Shown here one piece after another: positions 13,901 through 24,618 of a stretch of 64,000 nt of DNA. The stretch comes from Chamaea fasciata (Eukaryota > Chordata > Aves > Passeriformes > Sylviidae). Where the stretch lies: NCBI GenBank assembly GCA_029207755.1, contig JARCOQ010000016.1:191001-255000 (forward strand), given 5' to 3'. Both the position numbers and the translations under genes were made by a program. Within the stretch, counting starts at the first letter, position 1, and the number at the start of each line of letters is the position of its first letter. Below the pieces are notes generated by a model. That model did not search any database. It was not told the origin of the DNA and was given only the letters and a program-made list of their open reading frames with translations.

Positions 13901-16900
13901 AGAATGGAGACAAACCAACAATCAATAATGGTAATAATCTGTCATTAAAAAAAATTAAAATGGCAGCAAAATGAATATATTGCATTTTTCCCTCCAGACC
14001 TTGGAAACATAAATCAAGATATTAAAAAAGCAAGAATTTAGTTTGTATGGAGCATATGTTAATGGCATGGAGGAAAGTAGTGTTAGTTTTGTTGCTTTAC
14101 ATATTTCAAAAAGCTATTGGCCTTAACTGTGCTTATTGGCAATTGTATTCTGCTGGTCTCAATTTTCTGCAAGTTCTGGCTCTTGATTTATAATGTGTTA
14201 TCATCAACTGCCCTATTTTTGTAATTTATTAAGTATTCTTTTCTTATTTCTTTATGGATTCTTTTGTCTCTACAATGAAGCTTTAAAAATTAGTAGGTTT
14301 CCTTGATTATTATTTTGCAGCACTTGGGAAAATAATGGCATTGTAACTCTTGCTATTCTGTTAAATTCACATCAACAATCAATCTGCTCTGTAATTGTTT
14401 CTGGCTTCTTGGAATTGGTTCTCTAAAAGCACTGGGGTTTAGACTTTATTTTGCTTGCACATGAGGAGAGCAGCAGGATGATTGGTTTTACCTCCACTAT
14501 CACTTTTTTAGCTCTAGCAGGAATTAGTCTCTATCTCTCAAGGTAAAGTGTAGTATAGATTTCCCAGCACACTGGATGGAAGCCTTTTGATTTAGGAAAT
14601 TATCTTCTGGACTATCACCAGCCTTTTAAGATACACATTTCATATTGTAGCCTGTGTGTTAATGCAACATTTTTCTCCAGGTAGAAACTATAAATTGGTA
14701 TTAGGAACCCAAGCATCCTTTACTTTTTCTGGTTTTATGGTCCGTAAAAAGTGTCATTTATATCCCATCTCATGCTTTATCTGTTATCATTCTGAGCATT
14801 CAAGATCCCTTTCATGTTATTTTTCAGTGAATCAGAGAAAGGTAATTCCATCTTTTTACACAGTTTTCTCAGCTGCAAGGAGTATACTTGGAAAATCTCT
14901 AGCTTCTGCTTATGAAAAGGATACAGCATCAGTTGTTCTATAATGCAACATCTTTCTGATATTAGATATTTTTCTATAATGTCTGTTGTACTTGAGGACG
15001 AGAAACAGTATCTTATGTCTAATAAATGTCAGACAGAGGCTGTGTCAAAATCTCAGTGGCAAACTGCAGTGAAGCACCCAGCCTAGAAGCTGAAATATAT
15101 GAAGTATAATGTTTGGAGCCACAGGCTGGTAAGGACTGTTAGACATGTCCTGATGCTTTCCTGATAATATTTTTGGTGGAAATTAAACTCTTGAACTTAA
15201 AGGTATTTGTTACTCACTCATCCACAGATTTTTGTTTTCTTTACAACACTCTTGGAATTTGGAAATTTAAGCTCTCAAGGCTCTCTCTTTATACCTTGTT
15301 GAAACAAAACCATTATAGAAAATAAATATTAACCAGTTATTTATGGAGAAAACAGGAATTCATGTCCTCCTCAAAAATCACTTTCCTTTGCAGCCAAGAA
15401 ATGGTGCCACCTTCCAAGGCAGTAGAAATATTTGAAGCCCAGGAATATGTATTTCTCTTATTGACCCTTCTCCATAGAAGAGCAGCATGGTTTACATGCA
15501 GAAACACAGTTGGTGCTGTTCTCCACAGGCCAGTAAAGAATGGGGATGGGTTTCAGGGTTGCCAGAAGGATATCTGAGACCTTTTCTGAACAGCATTGCT
15601 CCAAGGATAGCCTTTTCTCTTTTTCCTCTGCACGCTGTCATTTCAAAATGCATCCTGGTCTCAAAATAACAAATTTTGGTTTTGCAAATTTGGACGGGGA
15701 TTTTTTTTTCCTCAGTTGGTGGGTTATTATCACATCCCTACTGTTTTTATTCGTCACAGGAGACATTTTTAAAATGCCACTTAAAAATAAAATCTTGCTG
15801 CAGCAAGGGAGGGATTATCACACATTAATTTGATATGCTCACTCTGAGTGGCTTTATTGCTTTTCACAACAATTTAAAATTTCAGTATTCAGAGCCCATT
15901 CCAGAAATTATCATCAGAGGATATTAGTCTTACCCGTGAAGGACAGATGATATACATTTTTACAGCTTATTAGGCTCCTAGATTTACCCTGAACACATCC
16001 ACGAAGTCTGCTTGAAATATTGGCCTCCTACACAGCTCCATGTAAATGACTGGGTAGATGGTCCCACTGGGGTTCCTGTTTTGTACCCTGGAACCATCAA
16101 GATTCAGTGTGCCAGTGAGCATCCTAATGATAGCTGAGAGTGCCGAAACTTTCTGTTTTCATGGCAACCACACAATCTGTTGTACAATAACTACTGCTTT
16201 GTCACTTGTTTCGAGATGAGCTTTGAAAACTGTTGGCAGGAGAAAAAGCATCTTTTTATGCCTTCTCTCCGCTGAGCCTGATGTTGTTGCCTGATGTGTT
16301 TCGTTAGCACACGAGATGCTTCTCTCCCCGTGCAGGTAATGGGCAGGGCCCTCTCAGGGATGGTAATGGCTCTGTGATCAGCTTGCTGCTCGTGCCTCTG
16401 TGATAAGGAGAGCTTCCTCCGGGGGAGCACTGCTCTGAGCCTCACCTCGCCTGCTCCTCACCTCGGAGGAGCATTAGAGCCAGACCTGAGGAAAGGTGCA
16501 TTGCCAGCAAAAAAACCCTCCCATTGTCTGCAGAAATTCAATTAGGGACCGGCCAGAGGGGGCAGAACACAGTCAGGTGTGTGGGGAGGGTGAGTGGAGA
16601 AGACAGAGGCCTTTCACAAATATTCCTCCCAAAAGTTGTCTCTCCCAGTCATGCTGTGCCACAGTCCTAGAATGGTGCCAGGGCAGGAGATTTTCATGTT
16701 GATGTTAAAAACCACAGTCTGGGCTCTCTGACTGTTATCCCACAAATAATGTTAATTTATACAGATTGTGTAAAATAGCTGACTTTCATCTGCTTCTCCA
16801 AATGGCAATGAGATACGAGCTGCTGCCTGCTGAAAGCCATGGAAATGACCCAGTAATGTTTAAAGGGCTTCAGATCAGACCCAGGATATTAATTTCTGCA

Positions 16901-17220
16901 GCAATTTTTAGGACATGATCCCGAACAAGCACACAAATGTCTGCCTGCTCTCTCTGAGAGGCTGCCTTGCACCGGGGGTGGCTAATTCCCCAATTCCTGT
17001 GGACTTGCTGCTCTCCAGGAGAGGAGCTGTTCCAGCTGTGGCTGGGCCTTGGTAGAGGGGCACACAGGGATCCTGAGGTTTCATAAAGGTACTCCTGGGG
17101 ATGCTCCCCAAGTGAATGGGCTTCCTCAGGCCTCTCAGTCACAGGAGGGCTTTCAGGAGGGTGATGCACCTCCTGCAAAACACTTCCATGATGTTTCGAT
17201 GCACCTCCTACTGAAGTGGA
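8798..17220. other. AT-rich non-coding sequence, no gene seen
   Basis: I see no gene here. The main landmark is a very long T tract near 10.9 kb. Short A runs occur at 10388-10401 and 12910-12924. The block at 13388-13480 contains several ATTA/TAAT cores and reads like a conserved non-coding element, though conservation cannot be tested here. Around 16320-16490 the sequence is GC-richer and contains a small inverted repeat (GCTCCT...AGGAGC, 16453-16472). Confidence 0.65.
10925..10981. repeat. Long poly-T tract (45 uninterrupted T)
   Basis: A run of 10 T, then CC, then 45 T at 10937-10981. This is the longest homopolymer in the window. Bird LINEs of the CR1 type do not leave long poly-A tails, so this is probably a homopolymer expanded by slippage, or it has been lengthened by sequencing or assembly error. 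No retrogene or SINE body is recognisable on either side. Confidence 0.9.
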
Positions 17221-20200
17221 CCTTGGTATAACGAGAAAGTTTTCTTGAGAACTGTAATGACAAGGCAGTGGCAGTCAGTAGAGACTCTTAGATCAGGAAT
17301 CAGAGTTCAAGTCCCAGGGAAAGCAGTTAGGTCACCTGCTCTGACCACCTGTGTGCTGCATTTCACTCAGATGTCACTGCCTGAGACCCAGATATTGAAG
17401 GGTTGGGGTTGAACTCTCAGTGATGGTGTGCCACATGCAGGAAGGAGATGCACTAACCTTGCTGCTGTTCCTGGCAATCAGGTGAAATTTGCTGGGCTAG
17501 CCATGAAACATGTTCCCCTGTTCTTTGGTTTTGAAAGCATATATTGTTAAAAAAACACCAACCAACATCCTGGTGATCAAGGTAATCCTGAACTGGTCAA
17601 TAATCAGGGTGTCAGGCCAGTGATTTTGCTTTAGTAGCCGTTATTCATCCAACCTGGTGTCTCAGCTCCCGCTGTGGTCAAGCTCTGATTATCACAAAAA
17701 AAAGAGAAGAGGGTAAGTCCTGGAGTGCCAGCTCCCTCATGTAGTGCCTCTGTGTCAGAAAGTGCCCTTGGCTGCCCTGCCAGGGTGCAGATCTGCCTGA
17801 CTCAGTGCCACCAATCCCCGTCCCCTTCAGTGAGAAACTGTCCCCCAGAAGAGCTCTGTTCCCGCCCCGTCAGCCTTTAAAGCAGGCGGCAAGTTCTGGT
17901 GGTACCAAACCCTGGTAGCTGCCTTGGAGTGTCTGTCCTTTGGCTTCCTGCACTTGATTTGACCTACACATTTTCTTTTGTTTTGCTAAAAATAGGTGGT
18001 CTAAAGCTTTCAGCAGAACGAAGTGGTCTGTTCAGAGACAAGCTGCAATGTTAAAGTTGCCTTTTAGCAAGTATAATATGCATCAAATAATTTATCTCAA
18101 TGAAGGCTAAATAACTCTTGACTGTGCTGACCAGGGAGCTCCAAATTTCTGTTGTCTCCAACAACATTTTGTTGCTTTGAAAATGGTTTTCTTCATAAAA
18201 GAAAACAAAACTGATTAGTGGCTGTTTGGAATTAAAATATTGAGCATTTTTGTTGTCAAATACAATGGCGGAACAAGACCAATTGGCACAGGAAAAGTAA
18301 TTTTAATTTTCAATGTCTAAATTGATCAATTAGGAAAGAATTAGATTGGCATGGACATAACCAAGAAATATCAATAGGTAACAAGTGTCAACACTGTAAT
18401 TTGGCCTAGTCTCTAGATATATGTGCTTGCTCTCTCCCCGACTCCCTCATCCATAATTTATAAATCATTGATGCGATGGAGACACACAGACAGATGTTAC
18501 CTGAGGATTCCTCCAGTCTCAGGATCTGGGGTTTCCAGATGAAATAGCCAAAGTGTCTGTGTGATCCTGGAGGCCAGGCCCCGTTCGCCTGCAGAGCACA
18601 CAAACACAGCTGCTGCTCTGAAAAATACACAGCGGACATGGATGTGACAGAAAAGGGAGGGAGGGAGCCAGGAGGTGTGTGGGGGTGAAAAGGAGATCAG
18701 GGCAGAGCCAGAAATAGATGTAGCTCCCATACAGTGCTGGCTCTCAAGGCTTATGTTGCAGGCTGGGCTAAGTGTAGATTCAGATGCACATTTTCATCCT
18801 GGAGTTTTAGACCCAACAGTGGCTCAAGTATCGCCCCATATTCCTGCTTTATTCCTCCTGTGACTGTAGTGGGAATTAGCAGGAGAGGAAATTACTGTCC
18901 CTGGAAATGCTGGGCTGTTCATCCTTTTGCTTGTCATTTCCACGATGGTTTGAGCAGCTCCTTCGGGAAGAGGCTTTCATGGAATTTTCCCTAATACTTT
19001 CACTTGAAAGTTTGAAGTGCTGCTGCAGGTATTTTGACAAAACCTATCAAAAAGGGCTTTCAATGCCATTCAGTTTCTCAGGCTGTCTAATCTAAGTCTA
19101 AAAGAGCCACAAATAGAGCTGTTTAACTGCATTTAGAGACCTTGGTCCTGGGATTATGGCTAAGCGGGAAGTGGATTTTCACATTCACAAGAGCAGTGTC
19201 TCGGTCACTTTCCCTGTGAGTTTCCAGGTATGCAGCAGGAGTTGTGTTTTCTTTGGAAGTTTGCCTTGCTCTCCCTATGGATTTCATCTCTTGCTGTGAT
19301 CTGAGAGACACCCTGCTCAGTTTCCTCAAAGCATTGACACAAATCCTGACAGAACTTCCAAGAGCCCTGGCAGGAGAGTAGTTAGTCATTCCTTCTTCTG
19401 CTTCTCTTGTCTTACTTCTCTGCTGTCTCAGGAAAATAGGCTCCCTGTCTCCAGGGGCTGGATAGCCCAGAAGGGACTGTCTCTGGCATATCCATTTCTG
19501 TTATTGATTACTGTGTATTTTGTTTTGCATTTGCATTTGCTTTGCATTTGTCTTTCTGGAATGCAGTGGTTACCATCAAGGTTGACTTTAAATCAATCCC
19601 CTGACGTTGGCAATGGCTCTAATGGATTTTCACAAGGCAATCATCTTTGTTGTGGAAAATGTTCCGATATTATTCGCGTTAAACTGTACTGAAACCTGTA
19701 AGCCAAACCTTTGGAAGTGTTTTAGCAAGATCAGCTCTCCAGTTCTAAGTGTACATCACTGCAAGAGGAAAGGCATTTCCCAGGGTCATGAGGTAGAAAA
19801 TGAAAGTACAGCAATTAAGGTTAGAAGTTTGATGTGTTGGGAATGCACAGATTCACATGTGATGAGATTCTTCCACCTACAGTGAAATGTCACCCCTTTT
19901 AAACTGAACATCATCATGTGGACACTTTAAGAAGGGCAGGGGTATTTTAAATCCATTAGCTGTTCCTTCAGCCTGCACATGCAGGCAGATTTTGAGGCTG
20001 AAATAACAGTGTGCACAAAGTGCTGATATCGGGTGTTATGGAAATCCCATATTTTTACAGTTCTCTGCGTCCTAAAAGTTCCTATTTCCTTATTAAAGGT
20101 AAACTGGTCTGGATTCTCTAAGTTTCCTGAATCCTCAAGTGAATGAAAATATGGGCTCTTGAAGGTGTTGCAATGTCCTGAGTCTTTAAGCATGCTGACA

Positions 20201-21665
20201 CAACATTGGACACAGCGAAGATTATTTGAGTGGCTCCTGATGTGAGGTGCTCATAAAACTGGGGCTGTGTTTACTTTAATTCTCATAACAGACTCATGAA
20301 TTTCATCAGGAGTCCAGCCCAGTAGCACAGGATTCACCATCAGATTTGTTTGAAATTAGCACACAGCCAATGTATATTTCAGCCTCTCATTACCATACAA
20401 GTGAATGCTTGTATTGTATTTATGTATGTATATATTGTATTTATAATGTATTTTTCAGAAAGTCTCAAAGTTGGCAAGTCTGTCCGGAGCAAGCACAGTT
20501 TCCTCACTGTTGCCTGGCTTCTTGAAAAGGTCCCAGCCTTCATCCCCTTTTCATAATTGCAGCAACGTTCTGGTGTTATGATTAACTTCAAACATACGAG
20601 GGGCAGTGGAAGCTCAATAACTTCATCTGACATTTTCATTATGCTTCAATAAAATATATCATCCAGTCTTTCCTAGATGTTTTCGGTTAGAAATGCATTA
20701 AAGATGATTGTGCCCAGGTGCATCAATATCCTTTAGAAAGAGGATATGTTTTTGTCTAGAATAAAATTTAGAATTAATCCCAGTGAAAATGGGAAATACT
20801 TGTGGGAGAACTGGTGTATAAAAGTCTGAACCTTAGAACTTAGTTCTTCTGAGTACAATGTTCAGAGAAGTTACAAAAATGTGCAGTATCCCACTCTTCC
20901 TTTGGAATACAAGTTTAGGCTTAATCACCAGCAGAATTAACAGAATTGGATTAAAGTCTATGCAAGGAAACAAAGAAAAAAAAATCTATAGGATATTTGT
21001 CTTACAAGTGGTGAGTTTTTAAAATTTTGGTCTCTAAAAAAATAAGTATCTGCATCACTGTAGAGCTTCTGGTGAGCTAATCACGGAGTGTCCATTTATT
21101 TTAGCATGTCAAGAGCAGTTTAACCTCAAGATGGTGCTAGATGGTTAAGTTGGCTGTCACAACAGCTATTGTTTATCTTTTAAATTTTTTCAGAATGAAA
21201 AAGCATCGGTAACATGTAATTGGTTAATAATCAACAAGAAAAGATAGACTTCATATTTAAGTGCATCAGTTTTACAGATTAATATGCTTATCAGCCTAAG
21301 CAAGACATGAATTGATTTGAAAAGATATTAATTATATCAGTGTTTCAGAATAGAAAAGTGCTTGGGAAGAAACAGCATATATAAAATCATTGGAACTACA
21401 CTGGGTAGGAGAGATACAACTGTTCCCTGTTATAAGAACCAGGCAGCCTGGGGGTCATGGGACTGCCATTCTGGCAAGATAAAGGGATCAAAACCTGTCA
21501 GACAAATAATAAAGACTGAAAGTTCCCCAAGAAGTTAAGGAACTTCTTCATTCGCAATAAATAATATGTAGAAGTGCTTTAGTTATTTCAAATCCAGCCG
21601 GTTTTCTGCTGGAAGATGAATATCCAGGGTATGGCTGTTGTACCTGAGCTGAAACCCATCCCTGA

Positions 21666-21742
21666 ATGAGCAGATGAGCAGAACCTCAGCAGATGATGAG
21701 CAGAAGATCAGCAGATGAGCAGAACCTCAGCAGATGAGCAGC
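21666..21742. repeat. Short tandem repeat array (GATGAGCAGAACCTCAGCA-type units)
   Basis: Units based on CAGATGAGCAGAACCTCAG repeat in tandem, alternating with a variant, CAGATGATGAGCAGAAGATCAG. The higher-order period is about 41 bp: the 19-base unit plus the 22-base variant, then the 19-base unit again and a partial one. The copies are nearly identical, so the expansion is fairly recent or is still being homogenised. The array is likely polymorphic in length. Confidence 0.85.
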
Positions 21743-22227
21743 CCTGGCAGGCAGCACTGTTATCCTGACAACTCCCTCAGCACAAGCAGCCGTAGGGATG
21801 TGCTGCAGAACAGAACACCCTGGCTGCTGCTGAGGATTTTCCCTGCAGTTATGGCACCAGGTCTGATTTTCTAGAACAGCCCAACAGTGGCCAGATGACC
21901 AGAAATTCATCTCACAGCTTCCTTCTTTGTGGGACGGTTAAGGGGGAGATTTTCCAAGGAGCCCATGACAGCATTTTTATTTTGCTCTTTGTGGTAAAAA
22001 AGTAGTGCCAGGTCTGTACAAACTGTACCTCAGCCTGGTGGTCTCTAAAACAGACCTGCTCACACTGAAAAAATGTTTTCCCAAAATGAGATGTGGGTCT
22101 GCTTGAAGCTCCTTGTTCCTGGGCACATCTATAACTGGCGGGTGTTGGAAAGCAGGGAAGCTCTCTTCCCCACACAGGGTGATTTTGTTATTCTTTTTGT
22201 TGTCTTCTGTATTTTTCAGTGTTTGCT

Positions 22228-22229
<2 letters not shown>

Positions 22230-22267
<38 letters not shown>
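22230..22267. repeat. Poly-T tract (38 bases)
   Basis: Thirty-eight uninterrupted T, followed directly by GGCAACAA. The same nine-base context (T then GGCAACAA) follows the T-rich tract that ends at 55551. Confidence 0.9.
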
Positions 22268-22268
<1 letters not shown>

Positions 22269-24176
22269 GCAACAAGATTTAATCCTTTAGAAAAGCTGCA
22301 AAATGAGAACAATTTATGTGTCAAGTTAATTTATTTTGCACCAGAAAAGCCTTTCAAAAAGATGGCTGTTTAATAGATCATCTTATAAGTGAATCAGCAA
22401 AATAATATGGGAACTTGGGGATGTGCAGTGACAGAAGGTATTTTTATTAAATTTAACTTTATTTTGATTTTTTTATATTTCCCCAGACATTTTTCTTGAT
22501 ATCTTCCAAAGTTTTTATAATTGTTTAATGCAAGCAATTACTTACGGTGTGGTTGTATCAGCCAAGACAATGTTACAGAAATGTGAAAAATCCCTGGCAT
22601 TGCAAATAACTGGAAATTTGCCATCGTTCCTTTGTCACCTGAAGAAAAGAAGGTTTTACAGTCCTTCCAATTTGCAAATCTGAAATAATGTACCTTAACA
22701 CAGTCCTGCCTATTCTGCTCAAGTATTAGTTTTTTCATTGTTTGTAAAATGCATTTCTTGGAGGGTTAGAACGAGCTAAATGCGATTGTTTGACTTTTTA
22801 AAGCAGGGAAACAGAAACTAGACTGTGCATCCTACCTACAGATTTTTATCAGATGCAGATAAAAATATAAATAGCCTAGGAGACAGTGCCCTTTAAGGGA
22901 TGATCCTAAGGTTAGTGGGACTTTTTGAGAAGATTTTTCTTGTCTAGACTGTTATAAAGAAGCTGGAAGTTGATTTAGGTTTTTATCATAGGGAATATAA
23001 ATCTACATCCCTCATTTTCAGTATGTAAGCAGGAAGGTATTTTATGTGTAATTTTTGAAAGCAATTAGTAAGATATTTTTCTGGTCATTTCAGCTATCTG
23101 AAAATATATTTAAAAATTATTTCAATTGGAAAATAGGTTACATATTTTAGAACAGTGAGGAAATCAACATAGTATTTTTGTTTTCACTAAATTAAGTTTC
23201 AAAGTGACATTCTGGCTGACAGAAGGAGAGACACAGTAATAAAATTTATGCTTATATGTTCAGGCTTAATCCAGGGGAGTTTTAGGGTAAGAGTGTTCAG
23301 CTTAAAGTCATTTTAAGTCACAAGTACATAAGAATGGATGATTAATTATGTTGTCCACTTGGGGCAATGACTGTGCAGGACAAATTGCATTTGAACTTGC
23401 CTACAAAAGAGTTTAAAAAATGAAAGCACTGGATGCATTAAAAAAAATCAAATTCTTCCTCTCAAAGGATTGTGTATTGATGCAGGGAAATAATTCCCTT
23501 TGGGTTTGTAGAGGAATTTAGGAGAAAGCTGTCTAGAGATATTGATCCTGACACGGGATCCTTCCAGTCACAGTCTCAGAGGTGCCACTGCTGAGATCTA
23601 GAGGCTGAATGTTTGCAGTGACCTCTGCCATACAAAGATCAGAGTCAGCATCTGGATCTCCATATGGAGGATGAAAGTTTTTGTATTACAAAAATCTTTC
23701 CAACAACTATTTTGGCAGGGGCAATCATAAAAAGAGTATTTGAGCATCTTATTACACTGTTAATATATTCCCATCAGGAAGTTAAACTAATTAACTCCTC
23801 TCTTATGCATACCTTGGTGATATTTTTACATTTCCCAGGGCACATAACCAGTCACAAGAAAAAGAAAATGTCACCTTCCAATAGTCACTCCCTAGCAGGC
23901 ACTGGAGGACACTCTTAAAGCAAAATTTTTTGTGTGCTATTAAGTTTCTTGTTGAGGTAGAACAAAAGATGACGGTCTCACCTGACAAATTTGTTTCACC
24001 TCGGTGTGTATCTCTTCTTTGTCTTTTTTTTTTTTTTTAATATAGTTTTACTTTCTGCTCTTGAGATCACGGTCACTTATTCTGCTTGCGTTCTCTGACT
24101 GCCTGAAAATAAAAAAAAAAGTTTAATAATTACTGAAATTACTTAGTCAAGACACAGAGTTACTGGACAGTCCAGC

Positions 24177-24222
24177 AGAGAATCTCAGATGGTTAAGGAT
24201 GAAAAAGGACCTCTGAGAGGAT
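24177..24222 (-). mobile_element. CR1 LINE 3' tip, minus strand
   Basis: The block reads like the reverse complement of a CR1 3' end: 'agaatctcagatggttaagg' followed by a 'gaaaaaggacctctgag' segment matching the usual 'ttggaagggacctctgga' part. Only about 45 bases are recognisable. It abuts a plus-strand CR1 piece, so the two form a tail-to-5'-broken-end junction in opposite orientations. Confidence 0.55.
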
Positions 24223-24618
24223 TCCAGGGCCTGGAGCACCTCACAAAGGCTGAGATAGCTGGGACTGCCCAGCCTGGAGAAAGGAAGGCTCAGGGTGATC
24301 CCCTCATGTGCCGATATCTCAGGAGGGGATGTGAAGGGAAAGCAGCAAGACTCTTTTCACTGGTGTGAGTGACAGGCCCAGAGGGCACAAACGGAAACGT
24401 GGGAAGCTCCCTCTGGACACCAGGGAACACTTTTTCACTGTGAGGGTGACTGAGCAGTGGCACAGGTCACCCGGGGAGCCTGTGGACTCTCCATCCTCAG
24501 GGATATTCAGAAACTGTTTGGACACGGTCCTGGTGTAGGTGACCCTGCCTGAGCAGGAGGGTTGGACAAGTTTGTCTCCTGAGGCAGAACAACCTCAGCC
24601 CCTCTGGGGTTTTGTGAG
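24218..24618 (+). mobile_element. CR1 LINE, end of ORF2 plus 3' UTR
   Basis: The segment starts in the 'gggcctggagcacctc' region near the C-terminus of CR1 ORF2. It continues through recognisable landmarks: 'ctgcccagcctggagaaagg', 'gagggcacaaacgg', 'tttttcactgtgagggtgac', 'gagcagtggcacaggt', 'ggagcctgtggactctccatc' and 'gagggttggacaagtttgtc'. It ends near 'ctctggggttttgtgag', where the terminal CR1 repeat is expected. No intact frame remains. ORF2 normally encodes an endonuclease and reverse transcriptase; only the far C-terminal remnant is here. This is an old, 5'-truncated, inactive copy. Confidence 0.85.

Larger units (their letters stand above)
17221..24176. other. Non-coding sequence, no gene seen
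   Basis: I see no gene. A B-box-like motif at 17303-17315 is discussed as a possible ancient SINE head. Around 18230-18380 the sequence is rich in AATTGATCAATTA-type homeodomain cores. Three overlapping TTTGCAT motifs lie at 19525-19549. A tandem repeat lies at 21661-21742 and a 38-base T run at 22230-22267. Overlapping open frames through the T run encode poly-Phe or poly-Lys and are artefacts. Confidence 0.65.

Noticed and set aside
13890..13915. CR1 3' tip, from the words 'atcatagaatgg'
   Set aside because: Only about 12 bases match and the following sequence departs from CR1 at once.
17262..17345. tRNA gene
   Set aside because: A B-box-like motif is present but the A box is weak, the spacing is too short and no cloverleaf can be drawn.
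22073..22373. Open frames with poly-Phe or poly-Lys
   Set aside because: They are produced by translating the 38-base T run.
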